Shown piece by piece: positions 51,635 to 60,665 of a DNA stretch of 64,000 nucleotides. Within the stretch, counting starts at the first letter, position 1. Every line of letters starts with the position of its first letter. Source of the stretch: Agromyces seonyuensis (lineage in GTDB: Bacteria; Actinomycetota; Actinomycetes; Actinomycetales; Microbacteriaceae); contig NZ_WSTA01000001.1 of NCBI RefSeq assembly GCF_009789225.1, positions 1 through 64,000 on the forward strand, written 5' to 3'. The notes under the pieces were generated by a model, which was given only the letters and a program-made list of their open reading frames with translations, was not told where the DNA came from and made no database searches. Both the position numbers and the translations under genes were made by a program.

Positions 51635-53392
51635 TCAGGCGCGGAACGCCGCGGCGAACACCGCGGGCATCTTCAGCCAGCCGGGCTTCGCGGCGAAGCC
51701 GGCGAGGCGGCGGCCGGTCGTGGCCGCGCTGCGCGCCGTGACGAACCACGGCGGCTTCGGGAACAGGGCGAACTCGCCGCCGGCGAAGGAGCGCGGGAAC
51801 GGACGGAACGGGCCGGTCACGACGGTGCGTTCGGTGGCGTCGAGCAGCAGCGCGTTGTGCACGACGCCGCGGCCGCTCTGGATGTCGTCGAGGGTGTGCC
51901 CCGGGAATGCCCCCCACGGCGCCGTCGCCGTGAGATAGCCGACGCCCGTCCAGGCGTTGATGCCGATCGTGCCGTAGCGCAGTTCGGCGATCGCCTCCCG
52001 GAACCCCGGGCCCATCGACCGCTTCGTGCGCGGGTCGATGACGACGTTGGCGCCGAGGGTGCCGACGAGGTCGCGATTGGATGCCTCGATCGCGGTGTCG
52101 AGGAACGTCCGGCCCGTGCCGGGCAGTTCGACGACGCCGAGCACGGGAGCGAAGTACTCGGTGCGCTGCAGCGGTGCGGCATCACCGCCGGCGCCGACCT
52201 CGACGAGCACGCGGCAGCCGTCCGGGCCGAGGCGGGCGGCATCCGGGTAGGCGACGAGGGCCGACGCGGCCCGCGCGTTGCTGCCGGGGTACCACGCCGG
52301 TCGGGCAGGCGCCCGGTCGACGGCGGAGCGCAGCTCGGCGAGGAACGCGTCCTTGAGCTTCCAGTCGGAGCTGAGGATGACGACCTGCCCGGCGATGCAG
52401 TTGTAGCCGCCGTTGTGCAGGCGCATCGTCGCGACGTGCTCGGCCTGGAATCGCAGGTCCGCCGCCGACCAGTCGCCCGGCACCACGATGATGGGGGAGA
52501 CCCCGCCGAGCTCGCTCGTGATCGGCTTGTCGAGCACCGGCGCGTTCGCCGCCTTCCGGGCGCGACCCTCGGCGCCGGAGCCGTAGACGATGGCGTCGTG
52601 GGTGATCGCGCTGCCGGTGATGTGCACGTGGGCGACCCGCGGGTGCTGCACGAGGTAGGCGCCGGCCTCGGCGCCGCCGCGCACGATGCGCAGCACGCCG
52701 GCGTCGATGAGCGGCGCGAGGGCCTTCGTGAAGACCCCGGCCATCCCGTCCATCGTCGGGTTGAGCTTCAGCAGCACGACCCGGTTGCGGGCGACGAGTT
52801 CGTATGCGACGTCGAGCGGCGCGATCGAGGTGATGTTGCCCGCGCCGAGCACGAGGGCGATGCCGCCGGTGCGGCTCGGGTGGTGCTGCGCGAGCCCGGC
52901 CCGCGAGCGGGCGGTGGACGCGGCCGTGCCGGGCGTCAGCCACACCTCGGCGCCGAAGCCGTGCAGCAGGATCGACTCGTACGCGTTGTGCGGGAGCACC
53001 TGCACCGTCGTGCGGCGCCCCGGCGCGGTGCCGAACTTCGCGCCATCGAGCGGGCTGGCGCCCTTCGCGAGCGCGTCGAGCGAGTGCGCGAGCTGGCCGA
53101 AGCCGGTCAGCGCCGGGTACGGTCCCGAGATCCACTCCTCGCCGACGAGCGGGGAGTCCGGGGCGAGTCCCTTGAGATCGGCGGCGGTCTCGGCCCATTC
53201 GGTCGCATTCGCCGCGATCGTCGCGTGCGTGCGCGCGAGGAGGGCGGCGCGGGCGTGCAGCGGCATCGCGGCCCAGCGGCGCTCGCCGGCTGCGAGGGCG
53301 TCGAGGCAGCCGTCGAGGGCGACCTGCTCGGAGCGGGGGAACTCTGCCCGGTCCGCGGCGGCGGACGGCGAGTCGGCGGTGACGAGGGTCAT
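51635..53392 (-). CDS. Aldehyde dehydrogenase
   Basis: 585 aa, longer than the usual 480-500 because of N- and C-terminal extensions. The catalytic Cys is in GGYNCIAGQVV (about residue 333), the general-base Glu in TSELGGVSPI, and NAD-binding residues in HITGSAITHDAIVYG. The C-terminus ends in FPKPPWFVTARSAATTGRRLAGF. ATG 53392 has AGGAGA 3 nt upstream. It is first in the operon with CoA ligase and GMC oxidoreductase and divergent from PucR. It should oxidise an aldehyde to the acid. Confidence 0.9.
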   Translation of the reverse strand: MTLVTADSPSAAADRAEFPRSEQVALDGCLDALAAGERRWAAMPLHARAALLARTHATIAANATEWAETAADLKGLAPDSPLVGEEWISGPYPALTGFGQLAHSLDALAKGASPLDGAKFGTAPGRRTTVQVLPHNAYESILLHGFGAEVWLTPGTAASTARSRAGLAQHHPSRTGGIALVLGAGNITSIAPLDVAYELVARNRVVLLKLNPTMDGMAGVFTKALAPLIDAGVLRIVRGGAEAGAYLVQHPRVAHVHITGSAITHDAIVYGSGAEGRARKAANAPVLDKPITSELGGVSPIIVVPGDWSAADLRFQAEHVATMRLHNGGYNCIAGQVVILSSDWKLKDAFLAELRSAVDRAPARPAWYPGSNARAASALVAYPDAARLGPDGCRVLVEVGAGGDAAPLQRTEYFAPVLGVVELPGTGRTFLDTAIEASNRDLVGTLGANVVIDPRTKRSMGPGFREAIAELRYGTIGINAWTGVGYLTATAPWGAFPGHTLDDIQSGRGVVHNALLLDATERTVVTGPFRPFPRSFAGGEFALFPKPPWFVTARSAATTGRRLAGFAAKPGWLKMPAVFAAAFRA

Positions 53393-53474
53393 GGATCTCC
53401 TTTGATCGTGCAAGGAGTCTGCGTGATCGTCGATCGCGCCCCTATGGGCGGGCGCCCCGGATTCGCCCGGCGAG

Positions 53475-53518
53475 ATTGTGCTGGCGCACAATGCGGCCGG
53501 GGAGCACTCGTGTAGCCT
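53475..53518. promoter_or_regulatory. Palindromic operator and leaderless pucR promoter
   Basis: ATTGTGC-TGGC-GCACAAT (53475-53492) has perfect 7-bp arms and lies between the divergent aldehyde dehydrogenase and PucR genes. TAGCCT (53513-53518) is 7 nt before the PucR ATG at 53526. PucR binding is inference. Confidence 0.65.
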
Positions 53519-53525
53519 TCCCCGC

Positions 53526-54767
53526 ATGACGATCCACGACGACGTGGTCGCGGCGCCGACCGAGCCGCGTCCGTCCACCGCCGGCCTCTTCCGCGGACTG
53601 CTGGTCTCGGTCGACCGGCTCGCCGACCGCGTGGTCGCGCAGATCCTCGCCGGCGAGCACGCCTACGTCGAGGCCGCCATCCCCGAGGGCGCCCTGCGCC
53701 GCATCGTCGCCGTCAACATCGCGGCGCTGCTGCGCAGCATGAGCGGCGACGGCGTCGCACTCGAACCCGCTCGCGACGCCGGCCGCCTCAAAGCCGAGTA
53801 CGGCATCCCGCTGGCGAGCCTGCTGCACGCCTACCGGCTCGCGGGCCTCGCGCTCTGGGACGAGATGGTCGCGAGCGCCGCCGCCGAGCACCGCTCCGAG
53901 GAACTGCTCCGCGCCTCCTCCGACGTGTGGGGCATCATCGACCGCTTCTCCGGCGTCGCCGCCGATGCGTACCGCGAGGTCACCGACGAGCGCGCTCGCC
54001 GCGATCAGCACTCGAGGAGCATCCTGCTGCTCGCGCTGCTCGACGCCGACACCCCGACCCGCGAGGCGGCGGGCATCCTGCGCACCCTCGGCCTCGCCGA
54101 GCGCGGCCTCTTCGTCGTCGTGACCGCCGAGCTCGACGGGTCCGGCGCCGACCCGCTGCCCGGCATCGAGGAGAAGCTGCGGCGGCGCGGCCTCGGCTCG
54201 TCGTGGTCGACGTGGAGCGCCGAAGAGGTCGGGGTCGTCGCGTGCCGCACCGCCGCCGAGGCCGCCGCCGTGTTCGAGGCGGTCTCGGCCGTCGCGACGA
54301 CCCGTGCCGGCGTCTCGACCGCCGTTCCGGCGATCGCCGGGGCAGCCGCGGCGCTCGGCGAAGCCCGTCTCGCGCTCGAGTGCCTGCCGCGCGGGGCCGC
54401 CGGCGCCCACCGCTACGGCTCGGCGCCCCTGGACGCCCTGCTCGTCGCCGACCCCCGCCGCGCCGACGAACTGCGGAGCCGTGTGCTCGGCGGCCTCGAC
54501 GCATCCCCGGATGCCGCCCTGCTGCTCGACACGCTCGAGGTGTGGTTCCAGGCGAACGGCTCGACCTCCGAAGCGGCACTCGTGCTGCACTGCCACCGCA
54601 ACACCGTCGGCCACCGGCTCCACCGCATCGAGGAGCTCACGGGCCGTTCGGTGGCCCGGCACTCCGACGCGGCGGAGCTCTACGCGGCACTGCGTGCCGC
54701 GCGCCTCGGCTGGGGCGCGTCGGTGCAGGAGGCCGCCCGCACGGCGGCGTCGAGCCTGGCGTCCTAG
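53526..54767 (+). CDS. PucR-family transcriptional regulator
   Basis: 413 aa. The layout is that of PucR/CdaR proteins: an N-terminal helical domain (about residues 20-160), a GGDEF-like middle region ([33 protein letters not shown] onward), and the C-terminal PucR helix-turn-helix, [44 protein letters not shown] (about residues 338-381). ATG 53526 follows TAGCCT by 7 nt. It is divergent from the alcohol-to-acyl-CoA operon and probably activates it. Confidence 0.92.
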   Translation: MTIHDDVVAAPTEPRPSTAGLFRGLLVSVDRLADRVVAQILAGEHAYVEAAIPEGALRRIVAVNIAALLRSMSGDGVALEPARDAGRLKAEYGIPLASLLHAYRLAGLALWDEMVASAAAEHRSEELLRASSDVWGIIDRFSGVAADAYREVTDERARRDQHSRSILLLALLDADTPTREAAGILRTLGLAERGLFVVVTAELDGSGADPLPGIEEKLRRRGLGSSWSTWSAEEVGVVACRTAAEAAAVFEAVSAVATTRAGVSTAVPAIAGAAAALGEARLALECLPRGAAGAHRYGSAPLDALLVADPRRADELRSRVLGGLDASPDAALLLDTLEVWFQANGSTSEAALVLHCHRNTVGHRLHRIEELTGRSVARHSDAAELYAALRAARLGWGASVQEAARTAASSLAS

Positions 54768-54943
54768 CCCGCCGATGGCCGCTGCGGGCGGCGGCGGCCA
54801 GGCGTCGCCGACGCCCCGTGTGTGCGCACGCCGCCGCATCTTGCAGGCCGTCCGCGGATCGGAACCGAACCGGCATGCGATCGTGACGGGACCGCGACTC
54901 CCGCGGTATTCCGGGCCGCACGGGCCAGCCCTAGCCTGACCGC

Positions 54944-55837
54944 ATGACCTCGCGCATCGTTCCCACGGCCGTCGCCGCAGTGCTCCTCCTCGGACTCCTG
55001 AGCGGCTGCTCGGCGAGCGGCGCCTCGGATGCGGTGGGGCCGGAGGCCGGCGGATACGCCGAGTCCGGTGCCTCCGCGGGCTCCGCCGGCCTTCCCGCCG
55101 AGGCCGTCGGCTCCGACGAGTCCGAGGGCGCCCCCGTCGCCGACCGCAGCGTCGTCACCACGGGCCGGGCCTCGGTGACGGTCGAGGATCCGATCGCGGG
55201 CGCGGAGACCGCGGTCGGGATCGTGACGGAAGCCGGCGGGCGCGTCGAGTCCCGCCGGGAGACGCCCGGCACGGACTCGCGCGACGCGTACGCCGAACTC
55301 GTGCTCCGCATCCCGGCCGACGCGTTCGAGGCGACGCTGACCGAGCTCCGAGCGCTCGGGTCGGTGAACGACCTCTCGCTGGACGCCGCCGACGTCACCG
55401 CGCAGCGCGCCGACCTCGGCGCCCGAGTCGACGCGCTCCAGGCGTCCGTCGACCGGCTCACCGCGCTGCTCGGCCAGGCCGGCACGACGCGCGACCTCAT
55501 CGAGATCGAAGCCGAGATCACGACGCGCCAGGCCGAGCTCGACAGCCTCGCGCGGCAGCGCGACGTGCTCGTCGACCAGGTCGAGTACTCCTCGCTCGCC
55601 CTCGAACTCGTGACGGTCGAGGCGGCCCCCGTCGCAGCCGCCGCCACCTTCCTCGACGGGCTCGCGGGCGGGTGGGCCGCACTGCTCGCGTTCGGCGGCG
55701 CGCTCGCCGTGGCGTTCGGCGCGATGCTGCCGTGGCTCGTCGTGGCGGGCATCCTCGCCGGCATCGTCCTCGCGGTGATCCGGGCGACGAAGGCGGCCCG
55801 GGCCGCGCGGGCGGCCAAAGCGGAGCAGGGCGCCTGA
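54944..55837 (+). CDS. DUF4349-domain lipoprotein
   Basis: 297 aa. The signal peptide ends in LGLLSGC (Cys about 19), followed by a Gly/Ser/Ala-rich linker. The DUF4349 domain (about residues 65-225) has ASVTVEDPIAGAETAVGIVTEAGGRVES, LRIPADAFEATLTELRALGSV and a coiled-coil stretch (LGARVDALQASVDRLTALL). One transmembrane helix near residues 255-283 precedes a basic cytoplasmic tail. ATG 54944 lies 6 nt after TAGCCT (leaderless). The domain's role is not established. Confidence 0.88.
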   Translation: MTSRIVPTAVAAVLLLGLLSGCSASGASDAVGPEAGGYAESGASAGSAGLPAEAVGSDESEGAPVADRSVVTTGRASVTVEDPIAGAETAVGIVTEAGGRVESRRETPGTDSRDAYAELVLRIPADAFEATLTELRALGSVNDLSLDAADVTAQRADLGARVDALQASVDRLTALLGQAGTTRDLIEIEAEITTRQAELDSLARQRDVLVDQVEYSSLALELVTVEAAPVAAAATFLDGLAGGWAALLAFGGALAVAFGAMLPWLVVAGILAGIVLAVIRATKAARAARAAKAEQGA

Positions 55838-55843
55838 GCCGGC

Positions 55844-56011
55844 TCAGACGAACGGGTCGACGAGGGCCGTGTAGCCGCACGTCAGGCACGTGAGGGTGAG
55901 CGTGAGGTCGTTGCCGTCGGCCACGAGCACCCCGCCGTCGAGCACGTCGCCGCACCTCGGACACGGGTCCGGGCTGCGGAAGCGGGGCTCGTCTCCCTCG
56001 TCGACCTCCAC
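55844..56011 (-). CDS. Small zinc-ribbon protein
   Basis: 55 aa from GTG 56011. Two CxxC knuckles, CPRCG (about residues 15-19) and CLTCG (about 44-48), make a four-Cys zinc ribbon. Strands LTLTLTCLTCGYTALVDPFV end the protein. It lies 8 bp after the glyoxalase-fold gene on the same strand and is probably co-transcribed. Function unknown. Confidence 0.6.
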   Translation of the reverse strand: MEVDEGDEPRFRSPDPCPRCGDVLDGGVLVADGNDLTLTLTCLTCGYTALVDPFV

Positions 56012-56019
56012 GACGGAGC

Positions 56020-56424
56020 TCAGTCGGACTCGCGCGGCGGGTTGTGCATGAACTCGAGCCGGATGCCGTTGTCGTCCTCGACGAACGAGGCGTAGTAGCG
56101 CTCGTTGAACCGCGGGTAGACCTTCGGCTCGCGCACGGCCGACCAGCCGGCGGCGATCGCGATGCCGTGGAGGGGGTCGACGTCGGCGCGGGAGCCGACC
56201 GCGAACGCGAGGTGCTGCCAGCCGACCCGACCGTGGCGGTGCGGTGCGGTGCCGGCCTCGCGCGCCGGGAAGAGGATGAGCTGCGATTCGTCGCCCGCAT
56301 CCCAGGCGACCGAGTTCTCCGCGTCCTCGCGGGTGTAGCCGAGCGCGCTGAGCACGGGATCGAACTGCGCGATGCCGCGGGGAAGGTCGTCGACGGTGAT
56401 GCCGAGGTGGTCGAGCAGGGCCAT
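56020..56424 (-). CDS. Glyoxalase/bleomycin-resistance fold protein (VOC superfamily)
   Basis: 134 aa. The paired beta-alpha-beta-beta-beta modules are visible: LLDHLGITVDDLPRGIAQFDPVLSALGY and WQHLAFAVGSRADVDPLH, ending YYASFVEDDNGIRLEFMHNP, with metal-ligand-like His and Glu. ATG 56424 lies 6 nt after the minus-strand -10 TACGCT (56436-56431). Substrate unknown; family members include lyases, dioxygenases and binding proteins. Confidence 0.85.
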   Translation of the reverse strand: MALLDHLGITVDDLPRGIAQFDPVLSALGYTREDAENSVAWDAGDESQLILFPAREAGTAPHRHGRVGWQHLAFAVGSRADVDPLHGIAIAAGWSAVREPKVYPRFNERYYASFVEDDNGIRLEFMHNPPRESD

Positions 56425-56530
56425 GGGCACAGCGTAGCCAGCGCGTCCGACACGGCGGGCGCCCGCCCTCTTCCGGCCGTGGGCGCGCAGTGCGAGCATG
56501 GGTGCAGGAAGCGAACGAAGGGGGACGGTC

Positions 56531-56767
56531 ATGGGCGACTCGGACGAGGAGATCGATTTCACGATCGAAGAGGTCGTCGTGGATGCCGACGAGATCGAGG
56601 GGGAGTACACGCAGACCGGCGACGAGGCCGGCGTGCTCCGCGGCGTCGAGGGCCAGTACACCGAGACCGAGGGCGTCGGCCCCGACGAGGCCGTCGAGGG
56701 CTCGTACACGGGCGAGCAGGTCGATTCGCGGGCGCCGCAAGGGGAGTACACCGACGCCGACGAGTAG
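56531..56767 (+). CDS. Acidic protein with four EGxYT repeats
   Basis: 78 aa with a good ribosome site (AAGGGGGA) before ATG 56531. It is very acidic (MGDSDEEIDFTIEEVVVDADE) and contains four spaced repeats: EGEYT, EGQYT, EGSYT and QGEYT, about 14-17 residues apart. It has no cysteine, membrane segment or known domain. It is probably disordered. I do not recognise the family. Confidence 0.65.
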   Translation: MGDSDEEIDFTIEEVVVDADEIEGEYTQTGDEAGVLRGVEGQYTETEGVGPDEAVEGSYTGEQVDSRAPQGEYTDADE

Positions 56768-56783
56768 CGCGCTGCCGGGGCCG

Positions 56784-57836
56784 CTGCCGCGTGGCACCAC
56801 GCGTCAGCGGCTCGGGCGCGTACGCACCGAGGATGGCGTCGGCCTCGCCTACGCGGAGGTCGGGCGGGGGCGGGCGCTCTTGTCCGTGTCCGGATGGCTC
56901 AGCCACCTGGAAACCGGTTGGTCGATCCCCGAGGAGCGCGCGTTCCAGCTCGCGCTCGGCGAGGGATGCCGCTCGGTGCGCTACGACCGCGCCGGTTGCG
57001 GGCTCTCCGACCCGTTGCCCGATCCGCCGTCGATTGACGGAGAGCTGCGCCAGCTCGACGCGCTCGCCGGGCTGCTCGGGCCCGAGCCGTTCGATCTCTT
57101 CGGCTCCTCGCTCGGGGCGCCGGTCGCGGTCGCGTGGGCGGCGGAGCATCCGGAGCGGGTCCGCCGGCTCGTCCTCTCCGGCGGCTGGGTCCGCGGCGGC
57201 GACCTCGCGCCGCCCGACGTCCGCGAGCACCTCCTCGGGCTCGTCGGGGCGCACTGGGGGCTCGGCGCCGACGTGCTCACCGACGTCTTCGCCCCGGATG
57301 CCTCCGCCGCGCTGCGCGCGCGGGTCGGCCGCTACCAGCGCGACAGTTCGGATGCCGACACCGCGGTCGGGCTCCTCGCGCTCGGCTACCGCCTCGACGT
57401 GTCCGACGTCCTCGGCCGGGTGCGGGCTCCGACGCTCGTCGTGCACCGCGAGCACGACCGCGCGGCGCCGCTCTCCGGGGGCGTCGCGCTCGCCGCGGGC
57501 ATCCTGGACGCCGAGCTCGTCGTCCTGCCCGGCCGCTCGCACCTGCCCTTCGTCGGCGACACCGCTGCGCTGCTCGCGCCGATCCGCCGTTTCCTCGGGC
57601 TGCGCGCGCCGGTGCGCGACGCGCTCGGCCTGACGAGCCGCCAGCGGGAGGTCGCCGCCCTCGTCGGCGCGGGCTGCACGAACCGCGAGATCGGCCTGCG
57701 GCTCGGCATCGCCGAACGGTCGGCGGAAGGGCACGTCGAACGCATCCGCGATCGGCTCGGGTTCCGCACCCGCAGCGAGATCGCCGCCTGGTACGCCGCC
57801 GAGACCGACTCCACGGCGAGCGGCCAGGTGGGGTGA
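56784..57836 (+). CDS. Alpha/beta hydrolase fused to a LuxR-type helix-turn-helix
   Basis: About 350 aa. The hydrolase part has VRYDRAGCGLSDPLPDPPSI, the elbow LFGSSLGAPVAV (Ser), VVHREHDRAAPL (Asp) and GRSHLPFVG (His). The C-terminal about 65 residues are a LuxR/GerE helix-turn-helix: LTSRQREVAALVGAGCTNREIGLRLGIAERSAEGHVERIRDRLGFRTRSEIAAWY. The start is unclear: no ATG, GTG or TTG occurs in frame between the previous stop and the conserved region, and CTG 56784 is given only as a guess. It is probably a ligand-sensing regulator. It overlaps the next frame by 4 nt. Confidence 0.78.
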   Translation: MPRGTTRQRLGRVRTEDGVGLAYAEVGRGRALLSVSGWLSHLETGWSIPEERAFQLALGEGCRSVRYDRAGCGLSDPLPDPPSIDGELRQLDALAGLLGPEPFDLFGSSLGAPVAVAWAAEHPERVRRLVLSGGWVRGGDLAPPDVREHLLGLVGAHWGLGADVLTDVFAPDASAALRARVGRYQRDSSDADTAVGLLALGYRLDVSDVLGRVRAPTLVVHREHDRAAPLSGGVALAAGILDAELVVLPGRSHLPFVGDTAALLAPIRRFLGLRAPVRDALGLTSRQREVAALVGAGCTNREIGLRLGIAERSAEGHVERIRDRLGFRTRSEIAAWYAAETDSTASGQVG

Positions 57837-57880
57837 TTCCACCCGTGCGGCCGCCGCCACCTCCCGGGAGCGTGGCACGC

Positions 57881-58549
57881 ATGATCACGACCACGTACCC
57901 GCCGCCGCCGCCCGGCCGCTTCCGTCCCCATCCCATCCGCGGACGCGCGAACGCCGCGTTCTTCCACGCCCTCGCACCCGTGCTCGAACGCAGCCTCGGC
58001 CCGCGCAAGCGCCGGGTCTACGCGGACCTGCCGAGCGACCTGGTCGAGATCGGGCCCGGCGCCGGAGCGAACCTGCGGCACGTCCCGCCGGGCACGACGC
58101 TCATCGCGTTGGAACCCAACCCGCACATGCACCCCGCGCTGCGCGCCGCCGCCCGCCGCCGGGGCGTGCGCCTCCGATTGCACGCCGTCGGCGCCGAGCG
58201 CACCGGCCTGTCGGACGGGAGCGCGGACGCCGTGATCTCCTCCCTCGTGCTGTGCTCCGTCGCCGACCCGGCGGCCGCGCTCGCCGAGATCCGCCGCATC
58301 CTCCGCCCCGGCGGCACGTTCCGCTTCGTCGAGCACGTCGCCGCCCCGCCCGGCACCGCGACCCGCGCCCTCCAGCGCGCGCTCCGCCGCCCCTGGGCGT
58401 GGGCCTTCGAAGGATGCTCGTGCGAACGCGATCTCGAGGGGCTGCTGCGGCAGGCCGGATTCGTGCTCGACGACCTGGAGCGCTACCGGATCCGGACCCC
58501 GTTCGTCACGTTCAACACCCAGATCGCCGGCATCGCCCGGGTCGCCTGA
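57881..58549 (+). CDS. Class I SAM-dependent methyltransferase
   Basis: 222 aa from ATG 57881; GTG 57833, overlapping the previous stop, is an alternative. The SAM-binding fold is visible: DLVEIGPGAGANLRHVPPGTTLIALEPN (motif I and acidic end of strand 2), GLSDGSADAVISSLVLCSVADP and ILRPGGTFRFVEHV. It resembles the UbiE/Methyltransf_11 type that methylates small molecules or quinones. Substrate unknown. Confidence 0.9.
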   Translation: MITTTYPPPPPGRFRPHPIRGRANAAFFHALAPVLERSLGPRKRRVYADLPSDLVEIGPGAGANLRHVPPGTTLIALEPNPHMHPALRAAARRRGVRLRLHAVGAERTGLSDGSADAVISSLVLCSVADPAAALAEIRRILRPGGTFRFVEHVAAPPGTATRALQRALRRPWAWAFEGCSCERDLEGLLRQAGFVLDDLERYRIRTPFVTFNTQIAGIARVA

Positions 58550-58612
58550 GCAACGGGCCGCCCCGGCCGCCCGGAGTCCATCACGGCCGGCGCTGCCCAG
58601 GTCGCCGCGGGA

Positions 58613-58637
58613 CGCCCCCGGGGATACCACGGGGGCG
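58613..58637 (+). terminator. Hairpin terminator after the methyltransferase gene
   Basis: CGCCCCCG (58613-58620) pairs with CGGGGGCG (58630-58637) around a 9-nt loop in the gap before the next gene. Confidence 0.45.
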
Positions 58638-58708
58638 GCCCCGGGGCGGTCACGGGACCGCACCCGTCGGGCCGGGGGCTGCCGACCCTCGCCGGTAGCG
58701 TGGACCGC

Positions 58709-59944
58709 ATGCTGCACCGACGGGTCCGACCGCTCACTCCGACGCACGTCCCGGTCCGGCGCCGCGCACGGGGCATCCGTCTCGTGGGCGCCTCGGCGCT
58801 CGTCCTCGCGCTCGCCGGGTGCGCGGCGGCGGCCCCCGAGCCCACCGCTTCGCCGATCGCGACGCGCACTCCGACGCCGACCCCGACGCCCACCCCGGAG
58901 CCGACCTGCGCGGAGCGCCTCGTCGCCGCCATGAGCCTCGACGAGCAGGCGGGACAGCTCGTCATGGTGGGCGCGAACGCGGGGCATCCGGTCGACGCGC
59001 TCGACGGCGTCGTGACCCAGCACCACCTCGGCGGCGCGGTGCTGCTCGGCGGTTGGCACGACGGGGCGGCACCGGTGCGGGGGCTCGCCGACCACCTGCA
59101 GTCCCTCGTCCCGGACGGCGGGCCCGGCATCCTCCTCGCCGCCGACCAGGAGGGCGGGCAGATCCAGCAGTTGCAGGGCGACGGGTTCAGCGACATCCCC
59201 TCGGCGCTCGAGCAGGGCGCCCTCGACCCGGCGACCCTCACCGCCGACGCGGCCGTCTGGGCGGGCGAGCTGGTGGACGCGGGCATCGGCCTCAACCTCG
59301 CGCCCGTCGCCGACACGGTGCCGGCCGAACTCGGCGCGGCCAACGCGCCGATCGGCGCCTACGACCGCGAGTACGGCCACGACCCCGCCGTCGTCGCACC
59401 GCACGTGTCGGCGTTCGTCGCCGGGATGACGCAGGGCGGCGTCGCCTCGACGCTCAAGCACTTCCCGGGTCTCGGCCGGGTGACCGGCAATACCGACGTC
59501 ACCTCCCAGGGCATCACCGACGCGCAGACGAACGCGTCCGACCCGTACCTCGATCCGTTCGCGGCCGGCATCCGGGCCGGTGCGCCCGTCGTCATGGTGA
59601 GCTCCGCGGACTACCCGCAGCTCGACCCCGCGAATCAGGCGGTCTTCTCGCCCGCGATCATCACCGATCTGCTGCGCGGGAGCCTCGGATTCGAGGGCGT
59701 CGTCATCAGCGACGATCTCGGTGCGGCGGCCTCGGTCGCGTCGGTGCCGATCGCCGAGCGGGCGACGGCGTTCGTGGGCGCCGGCGGCGACATCCTCCTC
59801 TCCGCGAGCGCGGACACGGCCGGCCAGTTCCAGCAGGACCTCGTCGCGGCCGCCGCCGACCCGGTGTTCGCGGCGAAGGTTCAGGCCGCCGCAGAACGGG
59901 TGCTCGCACTCAAGGTCGAGGCGGGCCTGGCGTCCTGCGGCTGA
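58709..59944 (+). CDS. GH3 lipoprotein, beta-N-acetylhexosaminidase (NagZ)-like
   Basis: 411 aa. The signal peptide ends in LVLALAGC (Cys about 36), then a TPTPTPTPTPEPT linker. The GH3 domain has LVMVGANAGHPVDAL, AADQEGGQIQQL (NagZ-type), KHFPGLGRVTGNTDVTS and the nucleophile in VVISDDLGAAASV. It is a cell-surface enzyme that could remove GlcNAc from muropeptides or chitooligosaccharides. The His of the usual KHFPG.GD....DSH loop is replaced here (NTDVTS). ATG 58709 is 7 nt after TAGCGT (58696-58701), leaderless. Confidence 0.9.
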   Translation: MLHRRVRPLTPTHVPVRRRARGIRLVGASALVLALAGCAAAAPEPTASPIATRTPTPTPTPTPEPTCAERLVAAMSLDEQAGQLVMVGANAGHPVDALDGVVTQHHLGGAVLLGGWHDGAAPVRGLADHLQSLVPDGGPGILLAADQEGGQIQQLQGDGFSDIPSALEQGALDPATLTADAAVWAGELVDAGIGLNLAPVADTVPAELGAANAPIGAYDREYGHDPAVVAPHVSAFVAGMTQGGVASTLKHFPGLGRVTGNTDVTSQGITDAQTNASDPYLDPFAAGIRAGAPVVMVSSADYPQLDPANQAVFSPAIITDLLRGSLGFEGVVISDDLGAAASVASVPIAERATAFVGAGGDILLSASADTAGQFQQDLVAAAADPVFAAKVQAAAERVLALKVEAGLASCG

Positions 59945-59962
59945 GGATCCGGACCGGACCGC

Positions 59963-60610
59963 TCAGGCGCGGACGGCGATCGGGCGGCTCACGCCGGCCA
60001 GGATCCTCGGCAGCGTGTGCGTCGTGAACGGCGAGGCGGGGAAGTCGCGTTCGTCGCCGCCGGCGAGCGCCCAGGCCTCGAACGATCGCTCGTAGGCGAG
60101 GGTGATGACCCGCGCCGCCAGGAGCGGCTCCCACACGAACTCGCGCCCGATGCGCGTGAAGACGCCGACGAGCGCCTCGAGGATGGCGGGCGCGTAGCCG
60201 CGCTCGGTGTCGAGGAGGGCGTCGGGGCGGCTCCCGTCGCGCGCCATCAGGGCGGCGGCCCGTTCGCGGCTGCGGATCGTCAGCGTCGCCCAGTCCATGG
60301 GCCACGCCTCGGCGAGGGCCCGGGCGGCGCTCTGGAGGTCGAGGGCCTCGTCGCCGGATGCCTCGACGCCGCCGGCCGCGCCCTGGAGCCGTTCGGCGCA
60401 CTCGTCGAGGATCTGCTGGTTCACGGCGCGGATGAGGTCGTCGTCGGTGGGGAAGAGCCCGCGGAACGCCCGCACCGAGATGTCGGTCTGCCGGCACAGT
60501 TCGTCGACGAGGCGCTCGGTGGCGACGTCGGCGAGGGGCAGCAGCGCCCGGGCGAGGCGCGCGATGCGCGCGCGCATCCGGTTGCGGGTGTCGGCTTCCT
60601 TGGGGTGCAT
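59963..60610 (-). CDS. TetR-family regulator
   Basis: 215 aa from ATG 60610, with GGAGA just upstream. The N-terminal DNA-binding region is RMRARIARLARALLPLADVATERLVDELCRQTDISVRAFRGLFPTDDDLIRAV (about residues 9-63), a TetR-type three-helix domain with FRGLFPTDDDL in the place of the usual FYYHFGSKEEL. The C-terminal domain is helical (LEALVGVFTRIGREFVWEPLLAARVI). It is convergent with the GH3 gene and follows the YibE/F gene on the same strand. Confidence 0.75.
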   Translation of the reverse strand: MHPKEADTRNRMRARIARLARALLPLADVATERLVDELCRQTDISVRAFRGLFPTDDDLIRAVNQQILDECAERLQGAAGGVEASGDEALDLQSAARALAEAWPMDWATLTIRSRERAAALMARDGSRPDALLDTERGYAPAILEALVGVFTRIGREFVWEPLLAARVITLAYERSFEAWALAGGDERDFPASPFTTHTLPRILAGVSRPIAVRA

Positions 60611-60665
60611 GTTTCTCCGCTCGCTTCCGTGACGCCCCGGAGTCCTCCGGAGGCGGCCGGGAGGT

